64,000 nt of DNA from Alternaria dauci (lineage: Eukaryota; Ascomycota; Dothideomycetes; Pleosporales; Pleosporaceae). A program made the position numbers and the translations under genes. This document shows positions 22,131 through 32,907 of the stretch, one piece after another; positions within the stretch are counted from its first letter, which is position 1, and every line of letters begins with the position of its first letter. The DNA is taken from the NCBI RefSeq assembly GCF_042100115.1, contig NC_091273.1, positions 4,216,001-4,280,000 on the forward strand, given 5' to 3'. The notes under the pieces are model-generated. The model was not told the origin of the DNA and did no database searches. It saw nothing but the letters and a program-made list of their open reading frames with translations.

Positions 22131-23566
22131 TTACTGCGTGGCGCACTGAGGGCCCTCTGCTTCCTCATCGTCGTCTTCCCACTCAGCGCCTCCAGCACGA
22201 GGGTCTCCGCTACCAGCGCCATACTCTTCCATGTCGGCATCCCACTCAACGTCTACTTCCTCCTCTTCTTCGTGCTTTTCCTCGCTCTTCTCGTCCTTGG
22301 GTAGTGCGTCCCGGAGCTTCTGTACTGCGGCGTCGTTCTTCAACCATCCGTCCTCTGGGAACTCGACATCGACTACTAGGTAGAGGTCGCCCTTTGCGTC
22401 GCTGCGCTTCATGGGCATGCCCTCGCCTTCGATCTTGAGGACCTGTCCTGGTCGCAGGACGTTGCCGTTTGGTTGTTGTACGTTGAGCTTGAGACCACGT
22501 CCATCGAGATGAGTGATGACGACGCGGTTGAAGCCTGTCAGTGCCTCGACCAAGCTGACCTTCAGCTCAGCCCTCAGATCAGCACCTGCACGCTCAAAAA
22601 CATCGTGTGGCGTCTCAGTGAGGGTAAAAATGATGTCACCTGGCTCCTGGTCGGGTAATTGATCTGCCTCTCCTGCAAGTACGATGCGCTCGCCCTGTCG
22701 GGCACCGCGGGGAATGTAGAGTTCGAGCACGTTCTTGGTCTCGACGACCTTCTTGCCCTTGCACTTCTTACAGCGCTGCTTCTCTGGGATGACTTGGCCA
22801 GAGCCTTGACAGTTACCGCAAGGAACGGTTTCTTGAGTGACGAGGCCGGGACCGACCTGGCGGAGGACTTGCTTAGCGCCTGGGAAAGTTAGCGAAGGCG
22901 TGAACTGAAAAGTGAGAGATGGACGTACCCCGCCCGCCACAGGAAGCACAAGAGTTTGCCTTTGCGCCCTTCTTTCCACCACTGCCCTCGCACAGGTTGC
23001 AAATGATGTTCTTTGTGTTTGAGAATTTTGTCGTCTTTCCCTTGTACAGTTCTTCCAGGGTAACCTCGTACTCCTGCTCTACTGAACGTCCTTTGCGTGG
23101 CACGTTTCGTCCACCGCCCATGCCGCCCATTCCCGGCATTCCGCCAAATCCACCCATGCCGCCGCCGAACATCTGGGCGAAGATGTCGTCGATGTCGGGG
23201 CCCTCGCCGCCCATGCCGCCCTTGGAGGGGTCAAAGGCGGACATGCCGTGGGTGTCGTACAGGTGTCGCTTGTCATCGTCGGAGAGGATTTCGTAGGCTT
23301 GTTTCGCGGCCTTGAAGCGAATCTCGGCTTCTGCACGGTCTTCTTCAGCGACTTTGTCGGGGTGATGTGCTAATGCGGCCTGTTGTCTGTCAGTACGAGG
23401 CGCGGGTGCAATCGCTGTTGCCTGCGGACCTTGTGGTATGCCTTCTTGATCTCGATCTTGCTCGCGCCCTTTTCGATCTCGAGGACCTCTGTTTTCCATT
23501 AGTGCGATTCGTAATCTCTAGACTTGTGTATTTACCGTAAAGATCGATTTCTTCATCCACTGGCAT
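22131..23566 (-). CDS. Type A Hsp40 co-chaperone, Ydj1/Mas5-like, with CaaX end
   Basis: DnaJ protein that delivers clients to Hsp70 and stimulates its ATPase. Exons 23536-23566, 23430-23488, 22929-23379 and 22131-22879 give 429 residues. The J domain starts EEIDLYEVLEIEKGASK and keeps the essential HPD (in AALAHHPDK, across the second intron). A Gly/Met/Phe-rich linker follows, then four zinc-finger repeats (CNLCEGSG, CASCGGRG, CGNCQGSG, CKKCKGKK), two substrate-binding barrels and a long acidic tail. The last four residues, CATQ, form a CaaX-type farnesylation signal like that of yeast Ydj1, pointing to a cytosolic, partly membrane-bound protein. The second intron has an unusual donor (GTCCGC). 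It shares a 315-base divergent promoter with the mitochondrial GluRS gene. Confidence 0.95.
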
Positions 23567-23881
23567 TGTGTTAGCAGAGAGTGGCGACGCGGGTGATTAA
23601 AAAATGAATACTTTTGTGATGTGTTAAGTTGGGAGTCGGGAGGTCAGGAACAGGACAGAGTGTTTAGAGTATATACAATAAAGCAGGCAGGCGCAACGAG
23701 GTGAGAAGGGTCCTGTCCAGTGGGAGTGCAGGCAACAAACTTTCTCCAGATTCGTCGATCACTGGCAATGCGGGCCAAATTCCTGAGGAGCGGCCCCCAC
23801 TAACGCTCGAGCGAATCCCTGCACGTCATTTTCCACCGACGGCGAACTCGAACCGTTTGCGTCAGTCGCCTCAACACCCAA
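23567..23881. promoter_or_regulatory. Divergent promoter, Hsp40 / mitochondrial GluRS
   Basis: 315 bases between two start codons pointing away from each other. I could not find an unambiguous heat-shock element (nGAAnnTTCnnGAAn) by eye. Confidence 0.5.
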
Positions 23882-25543
23882 ATGTCGTTCTCGCTCCTTC
23901 TGCGCCCACAACTGTCATCCCACACGTGTCGGTCATGTCTAGTCCGCCTCTCACGATCTTCGCAACGCCCAATCGCCTCGAGAGGGAATTCCACACTCGC
24001 TAGTCACGGCAAGGACAAGGCCAACACTGCCGTTCCAACATTTCCCGCACGGACGCGTTTTGCGCCTTCGCCGACGGGCTACCTCCATCTTGGATCGCTG
24101 CGGACGGCGCTGTTCAATCACCTCCTCGCCAAACGAACGGGCGGCCAATTCCTGCTGCGCATAGAAGACACCGACCAAAAGCGCACAATTCCAGACGCCG
24201 AACAACGACTCTTCGACGACTTGCGATGGGCGGGACTGCAATGGGATGAAGGGCCAGAGGTCGGAGGCCCGTATGGCCCGTACAAACAGTCGGAGAGGAG
24301 CGCGATATACAGAGAATATGCGCACAAACTCCTAGAGTCAGGACATGCATACCGCTGCTTCTGTTCCTCGGAGCGCTTGAATACCTTGGCCGAACACAGA
24401 CACAAGCTGGGCATTGCGACCGACTACGACCGCACATGCGCCCCGCCCGCGATATCCAAGGAGGAGAGCGACGACAGAGCATCCAGAGGAGAATCGCACA
24501 CTATACGCCTCAGAGTCCCAGACCAATACCCGACGTACAAGGACCTCATCTACGGCACCTTCCGACCCCTCAAGAGACGCGGCCATGTCACCGAATCCGC
24601 CTACGAAGACCCCATCTTGCTAAAGTCCGACGGCCTCCCTACCTACCACCTCGCCAACGTAGTAGACGACCACCTCATGAAGATCACCCACGTCATTCGA
24701 GGAAGCGAATGGATGCCCAGCACCCCCAAACACATCGCCATGTACCAAGCATTCGGCTGGACACCTCCCGAGTTCGCCCACGTCGGCCTCCTCGTCGACG
24801 AGAACGGCAACAAGCTCAGCAAGCGAAACTTCGACACCGACATTACCGCCTTTAAGGAGATGGAGATCTTCCCGGAGACCCTGACAAACTTTGCTGCGTT
24901 GCTAGGATGGAGCCACAAGGAAAAGAGCGATGTCATGGATCTGAAGACCTTGATTGAGAAATTCAGTCTGAAATTCACAAAGGGCAACACCACGGTGACA
25001 TTTGGTAAAATGCAGTTCCTCCAACGCAAACACGCCCTGCAACGCGCCTCTGACGGCGGACCCAAACTCGAAGAACTGGTCCGCAACGTCTCCAAACTCC
25101 TCACTTCAGAAGACAGTCCCTACCAAGACTGGCAATCCATCCTCGGTACCCCTTTCCCTGAATCCTACATCCGATCCATTATCCTCGCCGATGCAGAAAA
25201 CTACACAAACGCAAATGAGTTTCTGTACCGCAACTCCTTTTTCTTCATACCCATCCGGCCCTTCGATAAGCAGCCGCCCATGTCGACTACATCGGACATA
25301 CCCATGCGCGCACAGATGCTGGCAGACGTCAAAGAGGAGGATTGGAACAAGGACAACTTGATGCAGAAGGTGCGCGAGATTATTGATGGCAGGCCAGAGG
25401 GGAAGAAGGGAGGCAAGGATGTGTATCACTACTTGCGGAAGACGATTACTGGGCAGGAGCAGGGTATGCGCTTGTATGATATTTTTACGATTCTTGGAAG
25501 GACCGAGACGCTCAAACGGCTGGGGTTGATGATGAATAATTAG
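23882..25543 (+). CDS. MSE1: Mitochondrial glutamyl-tRNA synthetase
   Basis: Class I synthetase charging mitochondrial tRNA with glutamate. Intronless, 553 residues. The first 50 residues are basic and Ser-rich without acidic residues until DKAN, a typical matrix presequence. The catalytic domain opens with TRFAPSPTGYLHLGSLRTAL (HIGH-type HLGS at 69-72) and RIEDTDQKR, and the KMSKS-type loop is KLSKR at 311-315. This is the bacterial-type (non-discriminating) architecture used in organelles rather than the cytosolic form fused to other domains. It is convergent with CSN5. Confidence 0.95.
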   Translation: MSFSLLLRPQLSSHTCRSCLVRLSRSSQRPIASRGNSTLASHGKDKANTAVPTFPARTRFAPSPTGYLHLGSLRTALFNHLLAKRTGGQFLLRIEDTDQKRTIPDAEQRLFDDLRWAGLQWDEGPEVGGPYGPYKQSERSAIYREYAHKLLESGHAYRCFCSSERLNTLAEHRHKLGIATDYDRTCAPPAISKEESDDRASRGESHTIRLRVPDQYPTYKDLIYGTFRPLKRRGHVTESAYEDPILLKSDGLPTYHLANVVDDHLMKITHVIRGSEWMPSTPKHIAMYQAFGWTPPEFAHVGLLVDENGNKLSKRNFDTDITAFKEMEIFPETLTNFAALLGWSHKEKSDVMDLKTLIEKFSLKFTKGNTTVTFGKMQFLQRKHALQRASDGGPKLEELVRNVSKLLTSEDSPYQDWQSILGTPFPESYIRSIILADAENYTNANEFLYRNSFFFIPIRPFDKQPPMSTTSDIPMRAQMLADVKEEDWNKDNLMQKVREIIDGRPEGKKGGKDVYHYLRKTITGQEQGMRLYDIFTILGRTETLKRLGLMMNN

Positions 25544-25739
25544 CGGGATGTATGATAGATGGTGTGTATGTGTAAAGCAGAGAAACGCATGTAACAACAG
25601 CATAGAGGGAAACGAATTCACGAGTATACCGGTCATTGTTGTTCGACTGTGATATCATCCCATTCCGTCCCATGATCCATCTCATGTACACGCACGCCCT
25701 AACGCCTTGCCATGCTACCCAGGATAAACCATCGTACAT

Positions 25740-26888
25740 CTAAGAAGTCTCCATCTCGACCTCCTGGCTCTTGACCTCGTGCTCATTCGCAAGATTAAAC
25801 ACCTTGTCCTTGACCTTTGCTGCCAGCAGACCCATGTCCTCTTCACGCGCAATCTTGCTTCCAGCCGCACCCAGCTTGGTCAACTGCGTCTTGCCTTCGT
25901 TGTTTGTCGCGTATCCTGGTCCGCCTTTGAAACGCTTGCTGCTGTTGTTCTCCTGCTGCATCTTGTGGGCAAGATCGGCAATCTGCTTGGTGCCGTAGTC
26001 GCGGTTGGAGATGAGGGGAGAGGATGACAGCGTTTGTACCCAGTACTTGTTCCATAGCGCTTCTAGTAGCTTGGCGTCGAGTGAGGACTTGTAGTGCGAG
26101 ACTTCGAGAGGGTAGTAGTGGTTGGCGTGTGCGCCAAAGTCCTCAATCTTGCCAAGCGGAATGGTTTCAAAGCCATCGCTGTCCGTGCCACTTGTGTTTT
26201 TGGAGCCGCCACCTGCCTTGGCCTGGGCCTCAACGTACTCTGTTGAATATGTCCTGAAAGCGCCGATTTCGACTTTGCCCGCGGAGACGGTTCGGTCGGG
26301 ATCGATGACGATGGCGCAGAAGGGGTCCTGGAACTGTTGTTGAGTCTTTTGTGTGTTGACGTCGATGCCAGAGAGCCAGCAGCCGTAACCAGGATGCGAG
26401 TGGTACCAGCCAACGGCGTTCTCCATCTGTCCCTGTTCGCGTGCGCGCTGTAGAAACTCGACCATGTACTCGTTTGCCTCGTCTTGCGCATTGACTCGCG
26501 TCTCTGTACCCTCGACGGGTAACCGGAATGCGTCGGTCACGACGAATGTGTGTGCTTCAATCTTGCCTAGCATCAGGCCCATGACTTCGATTGAGCCGCC
26601 GGATCGCGCGTGCATGACCATCTTGAGGAGGGCGATGGCCGAGATGCGGACGGATGTGAAGTAGTTGGGGTCGGTCCGCCATGGATGCGCGTTGTTGATG
26701 GCTTTCTGCTCCGAGGACGAGTAATTGTAGAGGGCGTCTTTCTGGGGATCTACCAGCTTCACGGAGTTCTCCAACTCTGGGATGTTTGTTAGCATATAAC
26801 GATAAGCGGGGTATCATGGTATTGCAGTAGATGGTTTGTGGTAAGGGAAGAAGCCAGACTCACCCCACGTCTTCAGAGCGGTCCCCAT
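25740..26888 (-). CDS. CSN5: COP9 signalosome subunit 5, deneddylase
   Basis: Metalloprotease subunit that removes NEDD8/Rub1 from cullins. Exon 1 (26864-26888) encodes MGTALKTW; after an 87-base intron, exon 2 (25740-26776) completes 353 residues. The JAMM/MPN+ motif is complete: Glu about 72 in [10 protein letters not shown], then [14 protein letters not shown] with His 134, His 136 and Asp 147 as zinc ligands. The C-terminal helices and charged tail match CSN5 rather than the proteasome lid subunit Rpn11. In filamentous ascomycetes CSN5 links light and development to secondary metabolism. Confidence 0.96.
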
Positions 26889-27137
26889 GGTTGAAGACTG
26901 CGTCGAGATTGTTTGGGTAGGTTTGGTGTTGTTTGGTGGGGAGGCAAGGCGGGAGCTGTATGCGTATTGCGGGGAGCTCTAGCGCCAAGAAATACAAGGC
27001 ATCAACGAGCAAGCACGCGGCCCCTAGGAAAGCGAAGTCGAATACGATTGATATACTGAGACGCTGCAGATACATTCATGCCACGTTCACTGTCAACAAC
27101 CCCGAAACGGAGCGAGATTAAGGAATCCGTCTTGTCT

Positions 27138-27799
27138 CTACTTCTTCCTCCGCGTTTGATCTTCCCATCCCGACCGTTCATTCATCCTCCGCGCCTCTTC
27201 CTCCATCTTCTTGACCCACCTCGTAGTCAACTCCTCATTCTCCTTGCGCAGTCTCTCCTTCTCCTGTTCCGCCATGTTCAGTTGTAGGTTCAGCGCAACC
27301 ATTTCGTCGTGTACCTCCTCCACGAGTCGCCCTTTGCCCTTGAGCTCTTCCGTTCTGTCCTTGCTGCGCCTCTCCAGTTGTATCCGGACTTTTTCGAGCT
27401 GTTCTATGCGCTGTTTTTGCTGCGTGTCTGAGGCCTTGAGGGTGCTAAGCTCGGCTGTGAGGGTACTCAGTTGACTTTCCAGTTCACCGCGCGTGCGCTG
27501 GGTGACTGCTAGTTCGGAGCGGAGTTGCGCGATAGCAGATGGCGAGGAGACATCGGCCGTTGCTGGTCCCTGGCCCTTTGATGCGCTGGCGGCGGGGGCT
27601 GCCTCTTCCGCAGAGGGTATCTGATTTACAAACTGCGCCGTGTTGTCGGCGAGCTTGGTGTCTAGACTCATCAGCATCGTCCCCTGATATCGCGCCCACC
27701 CCTCTGCAACTTACAGGCGTTGATGTACTCCTCGTGCGCCTTCTCTCTTGCGTCACGCGCATCCAGTGCAGACAGATATTCCGCCAGGGGATCACTCAT
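27138..27799 (-). CDS. ATG16: Autophagy protein ATG16
   Basis: Small coiled-coil protein that binds the Atg12-Atg5 conjugate and places Atg8 lipidation on the phagophore. Exon 1 (27715-27799) gives MSDPLAEYLSALDARDAREK, the Atg5-binding helix; a 53-base intron is followed by exon 2 (27138-27661). The 202-residue length fits the fungal form without WD40 repeats. From about residue 70 there is a continuous coiled coil ending in LVEEVHDEMVALNLQLNMAE and TTRWVKKMEEEA, the most conserved block of fungal Atg16. It shares a 256-base divergent promoter with the mitochondrial IF3 gene. Confidence 0.93.
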
Positions 27800-28055
27800 G
27801 GCGGCAGGTAGGGTCGCGACAGGTCAAGGGATATACGCGCCGTCTCTATCGCTATCATGGTGGTGTGCTACGTGGGAGTAGGCTGAAGGTGGGCACCAGG
27901 ACGATTGCGGGTGCGGAGGTCGTCACTGCTCCGATTCGACTTCACCCCTGCTAGCGCCGACGGGAAAGTTCCATGTCCTGCTATCCCACGTTACAACTCA
28001 AACTTCTTCACTTGCCGTCAGCTCATTTTTCACGACACACACGCAATCGTCCAAC
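27800..28055. promoter_or_regulatory. Divergent promoter, ATG16 / mitochondrial IF3
   Basis: 256 bases between two start codons facing away from each other; no specific motif identified. Confidence 0.5.
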
Positions 28056-28874
28056 ATGCCTCCCGCCCACCACATCTCCGGTACCTCTCGTGCCCTCTAC
28101 CGTGTCTTCATCGCTCCAAGTCTGCGCACCACAACCTCAATCCCACTCCTCTACGCCCCAGCTTTCGCGCCGACATCGTCCCCGAACTCCCTCTCCTCGT
28201 CCACAGCTAGTCTCACCAACCGAAGTTCAACCCGCGGGATAAAGTACACAAAAGATACCCGCCGACATGCCATCTCAGACTACTACGTCATCGACAGAGC
28301 CATCGAAGCTGACTTTATCAACTTCGTCGACGAAGATGGTGTCTTTCATAAGAACGTTCCTCTGGATGAAGCGCTGTCGAGTATAAACAAATTCACCCAA
28401 CACCTCGTACAGATGGCACCGGGGAAGTACGACGAGAATGGCGAGCTGGATCCAGAGAGCTTGCCGACATGCCGTGTCATTTCCAAAATCAATCTGCGCG
28501 CTCAACACGAAAAGAAACTCGAGACACTGCGACGGCAAGCCAAGGGGTTGGGCGCGGGATCGGGACCTCCTTCGAAAACATTGGAATTGAACTGGGCCAT
28601 TGCGCCGGGGGATCTGAAGCATAGGCTAGTGGCTATGAAGAAGTTTCTGAAGGAGGGGCGCAAGGTGGAGGTTATGCTTGGGCCCAAGAAGGCGGGCAGG
28701 AAGGCGACGCTGGAAGAGGCGAATGCGGTCATGAAGGCAATTGGCGAAGCGGTCGAGGAGTGCAAGGGTTCGCGGGAGTCCAAGCGGGAGGGAGATGTTG
28801 GAGGTATCCTAAAGGTTACATACGAGGGCAAGAAGGCAGAGAAAGAGAGCAAGTCAAAAGACGCGGCGGCATAA
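28056..28874 (+). CDS. Mitochondrial translation initiation factor IF-3
   Basis: Factor that keeps mitoribosomal subunits apart and proofreads initiator tRNA. Intronless, 272 residues. The first 70 residues are rich in Ser, Thr and Arg with few acids, a likely matrix presequence. The N domain carries VDEDGVFHKNVPLDEALSSI, equivalent to the bacterial IF3 opening; the C domain has KTLELNWAIAPGDLKHRLVAMKKFLKEG, matching the IF3 strand-helix that contacts 16S-type rRNA. A Lys/Glu-rich tail ends the protein. The family is divergent in fungi, so the call rests on these blocks and on length. Confidence 0.85.
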   Translation: MPPAHHISGTSRALYRVFIAPSLRTTTSIPLLYAPAFAPTSSPNSLSSSTASLTNRSSTRGIKYTKDTRRHAISDYYVIDRAIEADFINFVDEDGVFHKNVPLDEALSSINKFTQHLVQMAPGKYDENGELDPESLPTCRVISKINLRAQHEKKLETLRRQAKGLGAGSGPPSKTLELNWAIAPGDLKHRLVAMKKFLKEGRKVEVMLGPKKAGRKATLEEANAVMKAIGEAVEECKGSRESKREGDVGGILKVTYEGKKAEKESKSKDAAA

Positions 28875-29111
28875 GCATGGTTCAGCATGGGCCAGATGAA
28901 CGAACCTTGAGAGAGTTTACCGTAGGTACATGGGCAAAATGTCGAGCCGTGGACAACTCGACTCAATACGAGAGAGTCGGAGACGGAGCATGGAGAAGGT
29001 ACGTGAACAGTCTCCGTACATGTAGTATACTGTACAACGCACGACACCACTCGTGGTTAACGATTGATGAACATCTATAGATACATTGTATAATATCACA
29101 TGTCAAAAACC

Positions 29112-30785
29112 TCATAACCGCTTCTCTTCCTTGGCCGGTTCGGCCTTTGTCTCAGCCCCAGTCGCAACATCCACCTCTTGCACCTCGTCACCCCCGATGC
29201 TCTCAAGTTCCGCAGTTTCAGCCGCCATCTCCGCCTTCTTCGTCTCAACCTGCTCCTCACAACGCCTAACCTCTTCCGCCACCTTTTGCTGCTCAGCAAA
29301 GTGGCCCTTGAGTGTGGCGACGACATTCTTCTGCTTGGCAAGCTCGAACCTCGCTTCCAAAAGCGCTAGTTCTGCGTTGTCGACATTGCTTCTCTCACCG
29401 CTAGCCAATTCCAACTGCTCTTCCGCCTTCACTTCATCGCCGCTTAGACGGAGAGCCTCGGAGCGGTGCTCATGGATTTGCGCTGCGAGTAGCGCGGCTT
29501 CGTACTCTACTTCTGCCTTGCGCACTTGAAGCTCTCCCAACTCAACCATGATCTCTTCAGATTCCAGTCTGTTGGTGTTCAAAGCTCTGCTAGCAAGTTC
29601 GTATTTCGTGTTGATCTGGTAGGTTAGAGTCTGGATACTAGGCCACTCGCCAGTTTCCTGGGAGATGAGGTAGTCGTTGAAAGAACGGCCGGTCTTCTCA
29701 GCGAATTGCAGTTCCTTGGCTTCGGCAAGGAGGTTGTAGGCAGACACTGTGAGTTCGGAGCGCTTGGGCCCTTGGGGCAGGGATTCGGCGTACCCGTAGC
29801 GGGTACCAGCCACATTTTCATAGATTCCAGCACGGATGGCATCCTTCTCCTTGGGGTCGGAGAGGGAGAGCTCGCGGAATTCTTCCCAGCCAATGGTCGA
29901 TTCGAGCTCCGTGGGTGGCAGTGATCGGACAAGGCTCTTGTGCCATGGCGTGATGGCCTTGTGTGTGATGTCCTCCTCGTGAGAAAGGAGGATGTTGTGC
30001 AATGCGTCACGCTCGATGATGACGCGTGACAATTCGAGAAGGTTTTTGACGTCGACTTCCTCCCATGTGAGCGTCTGCTCGCCGCGGTCCATCTCGACCA
30101 ATGCCTGCTCCAACAACGGTCGCTCTTCCAATGTGACCATCAAACTCCTGCCCCTGCCGTGCAGCTTCTCGTGGTACTTGAGAATGTCCCCCAGTAGCTT
30201 CGTTGACGGGCTCTCAATCTCCATGGCGTTATCCACAATGATGAGCTCACCCTTCCTGAACCGGTACGAGAGTGCCGTCCGCCATGCAAGGTCGTAAACC
30301 TTTTTGGGCAGTTCAGTCGCAAAGTCGCGGGGCTTGGGACCGTGAGCGACACCTCCACCCTTCAGCATGGGCGACTTCTTGTCTCCCAGACGAGCTCGAC
30401 CAGATCCCTTTTGTGGCCGGATCTTTCTTGCGGAACCTCGTATCTCATATCTTGTCTTTGTCGAAGCAGTGCCTAGCCGGGTGCTATCTCCTTCGTAAAC
30501 GATAGCGCGGTGTAATATGTCTCGCCGGGTGGGTAGGTAGAGGTGGTTTGCAGGGTACTGTTGGAAGCGCAGCGGCTCGAGGGAAGGGAATTGGTGGATA
30601 GTCGCGAGGACTGTCTGCTCTTCGAAAGGCTTGACGGGCACGTATCCGGAAGCATGGGTGTTTGTATTTATTGACGACAGTGTGGCCTTGGAGGGTGCAG
30701 ATGTGGTTATTGAGCGGCGTGTGGGCGTGCATAGAGATTTCTTGACGACGTTAGTATGTCGCATACAATGACGGCGAGACAACAT
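29112..30785 (-). CDS. Mitochondrial ribosomal protein uL4m with a long coiled-coil extension
   Basis: Large-subunit protein (Yml6 in yeast) lining the peptide exit tunnel of the mitoribosome. Intronless; from the ATG at 30785 it has 557 residues (a second ATG at 30764). The longer frame to 31043 is not used because it runs into the divergent neighbour. After a basic presequence the uL4 core runs to about residue 240: RYEIRGSARKIRPQKGSGRA, GGGVAHGPKPRDF and LSYRFRKGELIIVDN. Residues 260-557 are an extension with LESTIGWEEFRELSLSD and a long predicted coiled coil ending in Lys/Glu-rich sequence; it roughly doubles the usual uL4m length. No stop or splice signal separates the two halves. Confidence 0.92.
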   Translation of the reverse strand: MLSRRHCMRHTNVVKKSLCTPTRRSITTSAPSKATLSSINTNTHASGYVPVKPFEEQTVLATIHQFPSLEPLRFQQYPANHLYLPTRRDILHRAIVYEGDSTRLGTASTKTRYEIRGSARKIRPQKGSGRARLGDKKSPMLKGGGVAHGPKPRDFATELPKKVYDLAWRTALSYRFRKGELIIVDNAMEIESPSTKLLGDILKYHEKLHGRGRSLMVTLEERPLLEQALVEMDRGEQTLTWEEVDVKNLLELSRVIIERDALHNILLSHEEDITHKAITPWHKSLVRSLPPTELESTIGWEEFRELSLSDPKEKDAIRAGIYENVAGTRYGYAESLPQGPKRSELTVSAYNLLAEAKELQFAEKTGRSFNDYLISQETGEWPSIQTLTYQINTKYELASRALNTNRLESEEIMVELGELQVRKAEVEYEAALLAAQIHEHRSEALRLSGDEVKAEEQLELASGERSNVDNAELALLEARFELAKQKNVVATLKGHFAEQQKVAEEVRRCEEQVETKKAEMAAETAELESIGGDEVQEVDVATGAETKAEPAKEEKRL

Positions 30786-31016
30786 ACGGCGCAGCGCGCA
30801 CACGGCGCATTCGGCCGTATCGACAGGCTCCTCAATTGGTGTGTGACGCCACGCATGGGCGCGGATATCCTCGTGGAAGCCATGCCGGTCGGGGTGGTTC
30901 ACTTGTTCGAGTCGTCGGAGTTGGAGGCGGAGGTCTACAAAAAGCGCTAGTGTGAGGATCACCACATTTTCCAGCGGGCACCCTCCTTCTTGAACACCGT
31001 CGAAGCCATCAACACA
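30786..31016. promoter_or_regulatory. Divergent promoter of two mitoribosomal protein genes
   Basis: 231 bases between the uL4m and mL38 starts. Both products belong to the same 54S subunit, so co-expression from this region is likely (inference). Confidence 0.6.
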
Positions 31017-32431
31017 ATGGCCTCCACGCCCACGCTGCGCCAATTCAGCGCATGTCTACGATGCGTGCGTCAACTGCCCGCCGCCAATGGCACCTGCCGC
31101 CTCCTCTCCACCTCGGCCGTAGCCCGTGAAAAGGTGCAGACACAACCCACGAATGCGACTCGACCACCACCGCCCTCGAACCCCGCAGAAGGCGCTGCCC
31201 AGAAGGCTGGCTCTCAGGATGTCCCGGAATACATGCAGAAATGGGGCACGCTAGACCCCCAGATGGTGGAGAACAAGAAGCAGGAACGCCGACTGTTGCG
31301 GAGAGAACACGTCCAACCCGTTGGATCCCGTCGTCGCCGTGCTGTGCTTCGTCGATCGGCTCTGCAGAAGGCTGACGAGGTTCCGTTTGAACAACTGCCG
31401 TACCAATGTTTCCAGGAGGCGAGAAAGGTCTTGATGGAAGACAGGCAGGAAAAGATCAAAGAAATCGAGGTCCAGCAGTTACGGATAAAGAATCTGATGG
31501 CCCAAGATCCAAGCGTCAGTGGAGGTCCGGCAGCCAAGGAGCATAGGTTGCGGAGTATGAGGAAGCATCTTGAAGAGCTGATTATCTTGGCCGACATCAA
31601 CGACCCGGTCGTGAAGCGCAAGTTTGAGGACGGACAGGGTGGGTCGTACCAGTTCAGATGCTACTTATTTGACTGACTTGTGAAGGTAACATGAACAAGC
31701 CCATCTACCGCTATCTTGCCGAGAGGAAGTGGCGTCAATTCAAGCGCCGTGTACTGGAACAACGTATCACGCAACTTGCCATCGTTCCCGATTTTCTCCC
31801 CTCCCTGGATCTGGTAGCAGACATCGACCTCGGTTTCGGCAGAAAGCCAGTGGCGCCCGGAGAGTTCGTAGATTCCGCCATCAGCGAGAAAATGCCTCGT
31901 CTCAATGTTCAGACCTTCACCCCTGGTGAAAAGCTGGTTACTGTAGTGGTGGTAGACGCAGATGTGCCTGTCACAGAAAATGACGGCTTCACCTACCGAT
32001 GCCACTTCATTGCTTCCAACATTTCCATTTCGCCAAGCAACACTTCGATACCGTTTCAACGCATCGCTCAAGAAGACCAGAAGACAGAAGATCCAAGTGC
32101 CAAGAAAATCGCCCTTCCTTGGGCCGCTCCCTGGGCTCACAAGGGTGCGCCTTACCATCGCCTTGGCATTTTTGTCTTTGAGCAGAGCGAAGGCAAAGCA
32201 CTCGATATTACCAAGTTCAGCAAGACTCAGCGCATGGGATTCAACCTCCGCAGCTTTGCCGATTCGAACAAGCTGAGCGCAATCACAGCTACGCTGTTTA
32301 GGACAAAATGGGACGAGAGTATGGCCGGAGTTATGGAGCGCGCAGGTCTGAAGGACCAGATTGCTGTAGAGTTCAAGAGGAAGAGGGTCGAGCCGCTGCC
32401 ATACAAGAGGCGAACGGAGCGCATGCGCTAA
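31017..32431 (+). CDS. Mitochondrial ribosomal protein mL38 (MRPL35), PEBP-like
   Basis: Large-subunit mitoribosomal protein with a phosphatidylethanolamine-binding-protein fold. Exons 31017-31638 and 31686-32431 (47-base intron) give 455 residues. The N-terminus is a basic presequence ([20 protein letters not shown]). A long helical arm rich in Arg follows ([19 protein letters not shown]). The PEBP half has [16 protein letters not shown] and [20 protein letters not shown]. The ligand-pocket His of true PEBPs is not needed in this structural role. The upstream TTG-initiated extension in the same frame was not used. Confidence 0.93.
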
Positions 32432-32907
32432 GGTAGAAAGAGACGCGCATAGTGGATGTATTAGTCATGTAAGCCATGTGTACAATACAAGATGAACGCA
32501 GCTGCAGCTTCGTTCTGTCGTGCTTGGACCACGCGAGCGCCGCACGCCCGAGCGAAGCAAGAAGCAGTGCACAGCAGCGACCAAAGTGACTACATTGAGC
32601 TCAAGACGAACGACATGAGCTCCCACCGTGGTTCCTTCCACATTACTCAGGATACGAAGCCAGTGATAGAAAGCGACTAACCCGAGTGACAGTCGTTCTT
32701 TCCAATCGCACTTACGAGGGGTGCCTCCTTCTCTTGTTGTCTCACCTATCAAGCTCGCCCCCTCTGTTCTCCGTCGACCCGCCTCATCTTCCTAATTTCT
32801 TTTCTCATGTCATTTCTCTAGCTTTTACTGTTTACAATTATTTCAACGCCATTTCCTACCGTAGGTCACTGCCACCTGCTTGACTGCCTTTGAGCATTGC
32901 GACGGTC
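32432..32907. other. Intergenic, no gene seen
   Basis: Contains a pyrimidine-rich stretch (about 32740-32830) typical of fungal core promoters just before the next gene. Confidence 0.5.

Noticed and set aside
30786..31043. N-terminal extension of the uL4m frame to 31043
   Set aside because: It overlaps the start of the divergent mL38 gene and is not presequence-like; the ATG at 30785 is followed by a good mitochondrial presequence.
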